From Nitrospira defluvii (GTDB lineage Bacteria > Nitrospirota > Nitrospiria > Nitrospirales > Nitrospiraceae): 64,000 nt of DNA. The position numbers and the translations under genes are program-made. The notes under the pieces are model-generated. The model searched no databases. It had not been told where the DNA came from and saw nothing but the letters and a program-made list of their open reading frames with translations. This document shows positions 45,295-53,586 of this stretch, piece after piece. Numbering within the stretch: the first letter of the stretch is position 1; the number at the start of each line of letters is the position of its first letter. The stretch lies in NCBI GenBank assembly GCA_011525625.1, contig WYAX01000009.1:62001-126000 (forward strand). The letters are read 5' to 3'.

Positions 45295-46761
45295 ATGGCA
45301 ATGTCCAGGCGAGAGTTTCTACAGCGTTCGCTTACCTTCGGCACTATTGGCGCGACATCAGGATTGACCGGTCTTTCGGCGTTTGCCGCGCGTCACAATC
45401 CTATCGGAGAAGGGACGGCGGAGTTGTTCGAAAAATTCGACGGTAATGTCGTCCTCTTGGCAGGCAAATATAGCGGGCTGGTGCATGTCATGGATTTAGC
45501 GGTCCCAGAGACACTGGCGTGGTTTCCTTATGGCCTCACCGGCATGGATATGCCGATCGCCCATCATATTGCAGCGATGCCATCGGCCGACCCCTACAGT
45601 GGGTTTGACTTTTATCAGACCTTTCAGCCACCGATGGCACCGTACGTCGATGAGAACTCGCCGGAATGGAGAAATCGGGGCGACTTCAGAATGTACAAGA
45701 TGCGTTTCGACGGCTCGGGAAAGCAGAACCGCATTTCGCTGGTCAGCGACATCTCGGCCGCGACCGGCATGGCCTTGGGTGTCCACGTTGCGATCGGCGT
45801 TGGAGAGAACGCCAACAAATATGTCGCGTTTGCGGATGGTCAGAAAGACATGGTGCTGATCACCACGGTTGACGACAACCCGAAGACCGTGAGGGCATTC
45901 CGACTCGATTACGACATACTGGCGCGTCAACTGAGCGTGTCACATGTGTTTCCGGATCCCGCGACAGGCAAGTTTGATTACCAGGGTCGGAAGGGCGTGA
46001 AAACGACGCATGAAGCGATGCTCGGTGAAGAACTGATCCCTGCGGATACGACGGCGGTGTTCGTGGATGCCTTTACGTGGCATCCCACCTTGCCGCTGGG
46101 CGCCATCCTGATACGTCGACTCGGCTGTTGCTGCATTGTCGATACGCGAACGTGGGAACCATTAGCGTTACTCTCGACCGGCAAGGGATCGCCCGACAAT
46201 TTTCAGTTGGTGAAACAGCAAGGTGACACCTGGACTTTCTCGGTGCCGGCGGTAGTGACTCCAATGCACGAATCTGGTTTTCTTACGAATGGTGAATACT
46301 TTCTTGCCTGTAACAATGTGCTGCAGAACCTCGTTACGGTCTATCAGTCTACCGATCCCAATCCGAATAAGTGGAAGAAGACACATTTCGTCGAGGGGTT
46401 CGGCAATATGTATATGCCGATGCACACGGGCAACGTTCCCGATTCTCGCTGGGCATGCTTGACGCTGTGGGCACGCAAACCGAACAACGGCTTCGTCTGC
46501 AAGATCGACACGAAGACATGGAAGGTGGTCGCAAAGTGGGACATCGGCCCTGATCCCCATACAGTCGACTGTACGGTGGATGGAAAGTACATGACGGCGG
46601 TCTATAGCGGGCATCAGGCAGGGCAATCCGGACTGGTGGTGATTAATTGCCATACAGACAAGATCGAAGCACGAATCCCGAGTCCTAGCGGACATCACGA
46701 CCACGTGGTGGTCCCGCGCGATTGGGAAGGCATGAAGACATCACGCAGCACGTCGGTCTAA
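45295..46761 (+). CDS. Tat-exported NosZ-like beta-propeller protein
   Basis: 488 aa, GAGGAGG before the ATG. Twin-arginine signal MSRREFLQRSLTFG. The remaining chain resembles the beta-propeller (CuZ) domain of nitrous-oxide reductase, without the C-terminal CuA cupredoxin domain. His residues that could form a copper site are H90-H91 (PIAHHIAAMPSADPYSGFDF), H263, H325 (MHESG), H377 (PMHTGN), H422 (DPHTVD) and H467/468/470. Three consecutive Cys at 278-280 (GCCCIV) are unusual. Lacking CuA it should not reduce N2O by the known route. Between a redoxin and the PcoA/PcoB pair, a periplasmic copper role is likely. Confidence 0.8.
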   Translation: MAMSRREFLQRSLTFGTIGATSGLTGLSAFAARHNPIGEGTAELFEKFDGNVVLLAGKYSGLVHVMDLAVPETLAWFPYGLTGMDMPIAHHIAAMPSADPYSGFDFYQTFQPPMAPYVDENSPEWRNRGDFRMYKMRFDGSGKQNRISLVSDISAATGMALGVHVAIGVGENANKYVAFADGQKDMVLITTVDDNPKTVRAFRLDYDILARQLSVSHVFPDPATGKFDYQGRKGVKTTHEAMLGEELIPADTTAVFVDAFTWHPTLPLGAILIRRLGCCCIVDTRTWEPLALLSTGKGSPDNFQLVKQQGDTWTFSVPAVVTPMHESGFLTNGEYFLACNNVLQNLVTVYQSTDPNPNKWKKTHFVEGFGNMYMPMHTGNVPDSRWACLTLWARKPNNGFVCKIDTKTWKVVAKWDIGPDPHTVDCTVDGKYMTAVYSGHQAGQSGLVVINCHTDKIEARIPSPSGHHDHVVVPRDWEGMKTSRSTSV

Positions 46762-46913
46762 ACAGGAGTCGCGGCTGATGCAGCACACCTGCGACCAGAA
46801 GCCCATACACAGAACGGCTGACTATCGGTTCAACCTATTGAGATAACTCAGTTGTCTGTAGCAAGTCTTGACGACGACGTGCCAAGCCACAGGAAGCAGC
46901 CGGGCATTGAGGA

Positions 46914-47141
46914 ATGAGCGAGCGCATACGCCTTGCCACACTGAGTGCACGAGATGGACTCGATGTCGCCAAACAATGGGCACAACGGGCGGCAAGCCTC
47001 TATCGCCTGTCCGTCGGCGAGCCGACTCATTATGCGTCACAGCCGGACTGGAAACCGCTCTTTGAGCAGAGTATTCGTGAGTTGGTGGCTTTTGCAGAAA
47101 CAGGAGTGATCTCATTACCTCCGACGCCGAATCGCAATTGA
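46914..47141 (+). CDS. Small hypothetical protein upstream of pcoA
   Basis: 75 aa, helical, with no export signal, and Trp residues in VAKQWAQRAASLYRL and QPDWKPLFEQSIRELVAF. A GAGGA lies immediately before the ATG, rather too close to be convincing. It reaches into the start region of the multicopper oxidase gene (the TTG at 47138 overlaps its stop). I do not recognise the family; translational coupling to pcoA is possible. Confidence 0.5.
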   Translation: MSERIRLATLSARDGLDVAKQWAQRAASLYRLSVGEPTHYASQPDWKPLFEQSIRELVAFAETGVISLPPTPNRN

Positions 47142-47158
47142 TTGCTGATACGTCAATC

Positions 47159-49093
47159 ATGAAACCCGCAAGGCAACAAAATAGTACAAATCACCTTCCC
47201 AGTATTTCTAGGCGTCTGCTGCTCAAGCGCGTAGGCGTGTTGGGGCTGATGGCCGGGGTTGCTTCACTGATTCCCGCCTGCGGCTGGACGAACGCCGCCA
47301 CCAGGACCCGGACCGGCGTCGGTTCACAGACGCCCCTGCGTGGAGAGGTCATCGATCTAGCCATCAGCGAAACCCGCTTTATCCTTGACGGGCGAACTGC
47401 GATGGCGATGACCATCAACGGGACGATCCCGGGACCAGTGATTCGGCTGAAAGAAGGGCAGGACGTGACGCTGCGCGTGACAAACCAATTGACGGAAACG
47501 ACCTCGATTCACTGGCACGGTTTGCTGCTGCCGCCCGAGATGGACGGCGTGCCCGGGGTGAGCTTCGGTGGTATCGAGCCGGGGACAACCTTTACTTACC
47601 ATTTTCCAGTCAGGCAGAGCGGCACCTACTGGTTTCATAGCCATTCAGGCGGACAAGAGTTCTTGGGCATGTACGCTCCGATGATCATTGATCCACAAGA
47701 GCCGGAACCGTTTCAGTATGACCGGGACTATGTCGTGATGCTCTCGGATTGGACCTTCGAGCCACCCGAATCCGCACTCGCCAATCTAAAAAAACTCAAC
47801 GGCTACTACAACTTCCAGAAACGCACCGCGCGCGAGTTTTTTGCCGACATCGCCAGATCCGGGCTGTTGCCGACACTGGCCAACTACTTGAGTTGGGACC
47901 GCATGCGCATGGACCCGACCGACTTCGCGGACGTCACCGGCTACACCTTCACGTATCTCATGAACGGCTTATCGCCCAACGGCAATTGGACCGGGGTCTT
48001 TCAGCCGGGCGAGAGAGTACGTCTGCGCTTCATCGACGCGGCGAGCATGACATTCTATGACGTGCGTATCCCGGGACTTAAGATGACAATCGTGCAGGCG
48101 GATGGCCAGAACGTCCAGCCCGTCGTGGTAGACGAGTTTCGCATTGGACCGGCCGAAACCTACGATGTCATCGTCGAACCGGTCGGGGAGCGCGTGTATA
48201 CCATCTTTGCCGAAACTATGGATCGCAGCGGCTTCGCGCGGGGCACCTTGGCGACGAGTCAGGGCATGAGTGGGGAGGTCCCAGAACGGAGGCCCCGGCC
48301 GCTCCGTACGATGGAAGACATGGGCATGAGCATGGAAGGCATGGACATGCCGGGCATGAAGCACCATTCGAGCGGCAACGGGATGCAGATGCCCGACGTC
48401 GTTGCACAGGGCGAGATGCCGAGGGTGAAGGCAGCGGACGACAAGTCGAACATGGACCATGTGCAACACGGTGAAGGCATGCAGGAAATGCAAAGTATGG
48501 ACACAGGGACGGACGGCCACGACCACTCGACGATTCCCGGTGCCGAGCCCGTCAAGCATGGGCCCGATGATCATGGGACCGGCAATCAAACGGTGGCCGA
48601 GTATTCGCAGAACCGCTTTGGAGAACCCGGGAGGGGGCTGGAACACAGTGACCGGAGGGTGCTGCTCTATACTGACTTGAAAAGTCTGGCGCCCTATCCT
48701 GATCAACGTGAGCCTGAGCGAGAAATAGAACTCCACCTGACGGGCCACATGAACCGGTACATGTGGTCGTTTGACGGCAAGAAGTATTCCGAGGCGAAAG
48801 AGCCGATTCGCTTCCGCTATGGCGAGCGCCTGCGCTTCACGTTCGTGAACGATACGATGATGGAACACCCCCTGCATCTGCACGGTATGTGGATGCATCT
48901 GGAAAACGGCGCGGGCGCATACTTGCCGCGCAAGCACACCGTCGTCGTCAAACCCGCCGAGCGAGTATCGGTCGCGATCACTGCGGATGCCCAGGGACGC
49001 TGGGCTTTTCACTGCCATCTATTGCTTCACATGGAAGCGGGTATGTTCCGGGTCGTTGAGGTCGCGGGTGAGGAGGGTGCGAGACCGTCATGA
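47159..49093 (+). CDS. pcoA: Copper-resistance multicopper oxidase (PcoA/CopA)
   Basis: About 644 aa from ATG 47159 (a TTG at 47138 is also in frame). Twin-arginine signal SRRLLLKRVGVLG. The four copper-binding segments are intact: HWHGLLLPPEMDGVP, GTYWFHSHSGGQE, EHPLHLHGMWMHLE and FHCHLLLHMEAGM. Between domains 2 and 3 is a long Met/His-rich stretch (MEDMGMSMEGMDMPGMKHH, MDHVQHGEGMQEMQSMD). The family oxidises periplasmic Cu(I) to less toxic Cu(II) and binds extra copper on the Met tract. It overlaps pcoB by ATGA. Confidence 0.95.
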   Translation: MKPARQQNSTNHLPSISRRLLLKRVGVLGLMAGVASLIPACGWTNAATRTRTGVGSQTPLRGEVIDLAISETRFILDGRTAMAMTINGTIPGPVIRLKEGQDVTLRVTNQLTETTSIHWHGLLLPPEMDGVPGVSFGGIEPGTTFTYHFPVRQSGTYWFHSHSGGQEFLGMYAPMIIDPQEPEPFQYDRDYVVMLSDWTFEPPESALANLKKLNGYYNFQKRTAREFFADIARSGLLPTLANYLSWDRMRMDPTDFADVTGYTFTYLMNGLSPNGNWTGVFQPGERVRLRFIDAASMTFYDVRIPGLKMTIVQADGQNVQPVVVDEFRIGPAETYDVIVEPVGERVYTIFAETMDRSGFARGTLATSQGMSGEVPERRPRPLRTMEDMGMSMEGMDMPGMKHHSSGNGMQMPDVVAQGEMPRVKAADDKSNMDHVQHGEGMQEMQSMDTGTDGHDHSTIPGAEPVKHGPDDHGTGNQTVAEYSQNRFGEPGRGLEHSDRRVLLYTDLKSLAPYPDQREPEREIELHLTGHMNRYMWSFDGKKYSEAKEPIRFRYGERLRFTFVNDTMMEHPLHLHGMWMHLENGAGAYLPRKHTVVVKPAERVSVAITADAQGRWAFHCHLLLHMEAGMFRVVEVAGEEGARPS

Positions 49094-49977
49094 CCATTTC
49101 TTGGCGAGCTCTGTTTGCCGCCCTTGCGGCATGCCTGTGCGGGGCTGCCCCGCATACAACAGCCGTCGCGGAAGTCGCATCCACGGTCTCAAACCCAAAG
49201 GGTTCAGCCAATTCAACTGCTTCTCAGGCGTCTGCGCCCATCGGTCCTTCACCCCAGGAGGAACGCATGCTCCAGAACGTGTCCCAGCCAAGCGGCTGGC
49301 TTTCTCCCGTCAATGATCAAGAGCACCGTCTCTTCACGCTCGTCGACGTCCTCGAATACCGTCCAAGTACAGGGGGAGGTGAGAGCCAGAGCGACTACCG
49401 ATGGGATGTCGAGGGCTGGTACGGTGGGGACTACAACCGAGTCTGGTTCAAAAGCGAAGGGCAGCGGGACACGGCCTTCAAATCGGACTACGACGTGGAC
49501 TTTCAGCTGCTCTACGGCCGGTTTATTCAGAAGTACTACGATTTTCAGATCGGCCCTCGTGTAGAAACGCAATCATTCCGCGGGCGCAATGTGACTCGTG
49601 GGCTCGCGTCAATCGGGATCGAGGGACTGGTTCCCTACAGCTATGATCTGGAAGCCAACCTGTTCATCGATCAGAACGGCGCGGTTTCTGCGCGCCTCTC
49701 GTTCACCAAAGATTTGCTCCTGACGCAAAGGCTGATCCTTCAAAGCCGATTTGAAACCAACGCAGCCATACAGCGAGTCGAGAGATTCACGACCGGCTCC
49801 GGCCTTAACAACCTCGAATTGGGGTTTCGGCTGCGCTATGAAATTCGACGACAGTTTGCGCCTTACGTGGGCGTCTCCCTGGACAGAAGTTTCGGCGAGA
49901 CCGCCACACTCGTGCGCCAAGAGGGAGGAACCCCCAGCCAGGTGCGATTCGTGGCCGGAGTACGGATGTGGTTCTGA
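49090..49977 (+). CDS. pcoB: Outer-membrane copper-resistance protein PcoB/CopB
   Basis: 295 aa with a signal peptide. The CopB domain is clear: LVDVLEYRPSTGGGESQSDY, RWDVEGWYGGDYNRVWFKSE, GRFIQKYYDFQIGPRVETQ, ASIGIEGLVPYSYDLEANLF, and a final beta-strand ending in Phe (VRMWF) as in outer-membrane barrels. The N-terminal region lacks the long Met/His repeat of Pseudomonas CopB. ATGA overlap with pcoA means the two are made together; the pair is the standard Pco/Cop periplasmic detoxification unit. Confidence 0.94.
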   Translation: MTISWRALFAALAACLCGAAPHTTAVAEVASTVSNPKGSANSTASQASAPIGPSPQEERMLQNVSQPSGWLSPVNDQEHRLFTLVDVLEYRPSTGGGESQSDYRWDVEGWYGGDYNRVWFKSEGQRDTAFKSDYDVDFQLLYGRFIQKYYDFQIGPRVETQSFRGRNVTRGLASIGIEGLVPYSYDLEANLFIDQNGAVSARLSFTKDLLLTQRLILQSRFETNAAIQRVERFTTGSGLNNLELGFRLRYEIRRQFAPYVGVSLDRSFGETATLVRQEGGTPSQVRFVAGVRMWF

Positions 49978-50768
49978 GGAGTCCGCAGAGACGTACAGAC
50001 CGCTGCTTCGTAGTAACGATGCCGTTGCATCGTCTCATGGCTGATGGCCCGCGGTCATTGGCGAGGCTTCCCAGCACTATTGAAACGATGCGCCACTCGC
50101 GGCGGGAATATGACTGAATCCGGACAGTGGACGAGTCCTCCTCTGTGAAACAGATCGGAGTTCAACATGGACCATAGGACACGCGCCTGATCCACACGCT
50201 GGTTACACGATGTCGCGCGACCAGCGGAGCCATGACCGCCACGCGGGTCATTCCGTGGAGATGTTTCGCGATAAGTTTTGGTTGAGTTTCACCCTCACCA
50301 TTCCTACGGTCTTCTGGTCGCCTGAAGTCCAGCACTGGCTTGGCTACACAGCACCCTCCTTCCCTGGCTCCAGATTCATTCCCGCCATCTTCGGGACCGC
50401 CGTATTCCTGTACGGCGGCCTCGTGTTCCTGCGGGGCGCACAAGGCGAGCTGGTCGAACGCAAGCCGGGCATGATGACGCTCATCAGCTTGGCCATCATC
50501 GTGGCGTTTGGGACGTCGCTGGCTGCCACATTCGGTCTCTTCCAGGTCGAAGTCTGGTGGGAGCTTGCCTCGTTGATTACGATCATGGTGTTGGGCCACT
50601 GGCTCGAAATGCGCGCCATTTCCCAAGCCCAGGGCGCGCTCACTGCACTCGCCGCGTTGCTCCCGGACACGGCTGAGAGAGAGGGCTCCGGAAATTCGGA
50701 CAGTGTGCTAAGTGGTAGCCTGGCTTCACCCACACCACCGCGAGGTGGCCTACGAGAGGAGCGAGGCA

Positions 50769-51068
50769 ATGAAGAGAACGAGACGGAATCATGGAGCCGC
50801 CTTCAAGGCGCAAGTGGCTGTCGCTGCCATCAAAGGCGACAAGACGCTGGCCGAGTTGGCCGAGCAATTCAGTGTCCATCCCACGCAGATCACCGAATGG
50901 AAGCAACAATTGCTGGCGCGGGCCGCGGACGTATTTGGCGGCACCACACCGACGTCAGACACGCCAGATCTCAAGGTCCTCCACGCGAAGATCGGCCAAC
51001 TGGCCCTGGAGAATGATTTTTTAGAAGGGGCGCTCATCAAGGCGGGATTGTTGAGCGCAAAACGATGA
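50769..51068 (+). CDS. IS3-family transposase OrfA
   Basis: 99 aa from ATG 50769. Helix-turn-helix of the IS3 OrfA type: GAAFKAQVAVAAIKGDKTLA then ELAEQFSVHPTQITEWKQQL, followed by a leucine-zipper-like segment (LKVLHAKIGQLALENDFLEG). It overlaps OrfB by ATGA, so OrfB is expected through coupling or frameshifting. Confidence 0.93.
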   Translation: MKRTRRNHGAAFKAQVAVAAIKGDKTLAELAEQFSVHPTQITEWKQQLLARAADVFGGTTPTSDTPDLKVLHAKIGQLALENDFLEGALIKAGLLSAKR

Positions 51069-51895
51069 TCAACCGAACCCATGCCCTGCCAGTCGTTCGG
51101 CAATGTCAGATCCTCGGGTTGTCTCGCTCGACGGCCTACTACCAGCCGACGCCGGTGTCAGGGACGGAGCTGGCGCTGATGCGTCGGCTGGACGAACTCC
51201 ACCTGCGTCATCCGTTTGCTGGCGCCCGCATGCTGCGCGATCTCTTGCGGCAAGAGGGCCAGGCCATTGGACGGCGACATGTGGCGACCCTGATGCGCCG
51301 CATGGGCCTGGAGGCCCTGTATCGCAAGCCGCGCACGAGCCACCGGCATCCGGCCCACCCCATCTACCCCTATCGCCTCAGGGATCTGACGATCAGTCGC
51401 CCCAATCACGTCTGGGCGGCGGATATCACCTACATTCCGATGGCGCAGGGCTTCGTCTATCTGTTCGCGGTGCTCGACTGGGCCAGTCGTCGGGTGTTGG
51501 CGTGGCGGCTGTCCAACACGCTGACCACCGACTTCTGCCTGGAAGCAGTCCAAGACGCCCTGGCCCACTATGGCACGCCGGAGATCTTCAATACCGATCA
51601 AGGGTGCCAATTCACCAGCCAGGAGTTCACCGGATTACTGAAAGATCACGGCATCCAGATCAGCATGGACGGGAAAGGCTGTTGGCGGGACAACGTGTTC
51701 GTGGAACGACTGTGGAAAAGCATTAAATACGAGGAAGTGTATCTGCACGCGTACGAGACCATCAGCGCCGCCCAGCAGGGGGTAGCACGCTACCTGACGT
51801 TCTACAACCAGACCAGGCCGCACCAGGCGCTTGACGGCCAGACGCCTGACCAGGTGTATTATGACCATCTGACGACACGGCGGACCGCCGCGTAA
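51065..51895 (+). CDS. IS3-family transposase OrfB (DDE integrase)
   Basis: 276 aa. HTH_21-type start (HALPVVRQCQILGLSRSTAY), then the retroviral-integrase fold with the catalytic residues in ADITYIPMAQGF (D), IFNTDQGCQFTSQEF (D) and VERLWKSIKYEEVYLHAYE (E). C-terminal FYNQTRPHQALDGQTPDQVY is typical of the family. Appears complete. Confidence 0.95.
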   Translation: MINRTHALPVVRQCQILGLSRSTAYYQPTPVSGTELALMRRLDELHLRHPFAGARMLRDLLRQEGQAIGRRHVATLMRRMGLEALYRKPRTSHRHPAHPIYPYRLRDLTISRPNHVWAADITYIPMAQGFVYLFAVLDWASRRVLAWRLSNTLTTDFCLEAVQDALAHYGTPEIFNTDQGCQFTSQEFTGLLKDHGIQISMDGKGCWRDNVFVERLWKSIKYEEVYLHAYETISAAQQGVARYLTFYNQTRPHQALDGQTPDQVYYDHLTTRRTAA

Positions 51896-53586
51896 TCAGC
51901 AACCCGCCAGGCGCCACTTAAGGAAGGGGTTACACTGTCCAACCAACCGGAGCCACCTCTGAGCGGATCACCGGCACGGAAGTCCACACCGTGCCATTGT
52001 CAGAATTGCACGTGGGTGACGTGGTCCTTGTCCGGCCCGGGACCCGCGTCCCGGCAGATGGCGCCGTCATCGAAGGCGCCGCCGATGTCGATGAGTCGAT
52101 GATTACGGGCGAGTCGAAGGCCGTCTCGAAAGGACCAGGAGCCACCGTCATCGCGGGAACGGTCGCCGGCGGTGGCAGCCTACGGGTCCGCGTGACCGCA
52201 GTCGGCGAGGAGAGCGCCCTCTCCGGCATCATGCGGCTGGTTGCCGCCGCCCAAGCGTCGAGTTCTCGCACGCAAGCCCTGGCTGATCGTGCGGCCGCGA
52301 TGCTGTTCTATGTGGCGGTCGGCGCCGGCGCAATCACGTTCATCTACTGGTGGTTATTGGGGGACACACAACACGCCCTGATCCGGACGGCCACCGTCCT
52401 CATCATTGCGTGCCCCCACGCCTTGGGGTTGGCGATTCCGCTGGTGATCGCCATTTCTACATCGCTCGGCGCGCGGAATGGGCTGCTTGTGAAGGACAGA
52501 CTGGCACTTGAACGGGCCCGCCTGTTGGACATGGTGATCTTCGATAAGACCGGCACGCTGACTCGCGGTGCGCCTGCTGTCACCGGCATCGCAGCGGCGC
52601 CTGGGACGTCGGAGTTCGAATTGCTTGCGGTAGCCGCTGCGGTCGAGGCCAACTCCGAGCATCCGCTGGCTCAAGCTATTGTCGAAGAAGCCAGGCGCCG
52701 GGGTGCGCGCCAAGTGCAAGCGGCCGGCTTCGAAGCGCTGGCAGGGCGAGGGGCGCGGGCCATGGTGGACGGCAAAGGCATTGCCGTCGGTGGACCGCGT
52801 CTGTTGGCCGAGGCCAAGGCCACGGTGCCTCCAGAGGTGGAGAAGGTGACGAGCGCCTGGGCCTCAGAAGGAAGGACCGTGCTGTCTGTCATCGCCGAAG
52901 GACAACTGCTTGGTGTGCTTGCTGTAGAAGACGAGATCCGGCCCGAGTCCCGTGAAGCCGTCACCGACCTGCATCAGCTGGGTATTCGAGTCGCGATGAT
53001 CACGGGAGATGCGAAACCTGTGGCGGAGTCCGTCGCCCGGCGCCTGGGGATTGACGAGATCGCAGCCGAGGTGCTGCCCAGTGATAAGGCCGCGGCCGTC
53101 AAGCGGTTTCAAGCGGGCGGCAAGCGGGTCGCCATGGTGGGAGACGGCGTGAACGATGCCCCGGCATTGGCCACCGCCGATGTCGGCATTGCGATCGGCG
53201 CGGGCACAGATGTCGCTATCGAATCCGCGGGCATCGTGCTTGTGCATAGCGATCCGCGTGACGTGGTCGGAGCCATCGAGCTCTCTCGTGCGACCTATCG
53301 AAAGATGATTCAAAATCTTGTGTGGGCGACCGCCTACAACCTGGTGGCGATCCCGGTCGCCGGAGGCCTGTTCGTCCGCTGGGGATTCGATCTCCCGATG
53401 AGCGTGGGCGCCGTCGCGATGAGCGCGTCCACGATCATTGTGGCAGTCAATGCGCAGTTGCTGCGTCACCTGAAACTGCGGCGTGCGGTCCCTTGATGAA
53501 CTGCGCGGGGATAATCGGGGCGAACGGCTCAGAACGGCTTGCCAGTGGAGAGGCTGACTGGTGACGCTCTTCATAGCGGAGGGGAC

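Larger units (their letters stand above)
50678..51960 (+). mobile_element. IS3-family insertion sequence
   Basis: About 1283 bp. Imperfect terminal inverted repeats begin AGAGAGGGCTCCGG on the left and, read inward, AGAGGTGGCTCCGG on the right, both continuing to GGACAGTGT. It is flanked by GAG (50675-50677 and 51961-51963), a 3-bp target duplication. The element holds two overlapping transposase frames. Both look intact and the flanking gene is otherwise undamaged, so the insertion is recent. Confidence 0.9.
50210..53496 (+). pseudogene. CPH-type P1B ATPase (CopB-like) interrupted by an IS3-family element
   Basis: Left part 50210-50677 codes for the start with His-rich head and two or more membrane helices, ending LPDTAE. 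Right part from 51964 resumes with RITGTEVHTVPLSEL and runs to 53496. Removing 50678-51963 (the element and one GAG copy) restores one frame of about 667 aa. Marks in the rebuilt protein: CPH motif in IIACPHALGLAIPL (about 306-308), DKTGT (about D350), NSEHPLAQAI and GDGVNDAPALATAD. CPH enzymes (P1B-3) export Cu(II)/Cu(I)/Ag(I). As found the gene is split and probably inactive unless the element excises. The right half could be made from GTG 51991 but would lack helices. Confidence 0.92.

Noticed and set aside
53539-53586. Upstream TTG start for the P2 ATPase
   Set aside because: ATG 53587 has a good ribosome site and starts at the normal family position.
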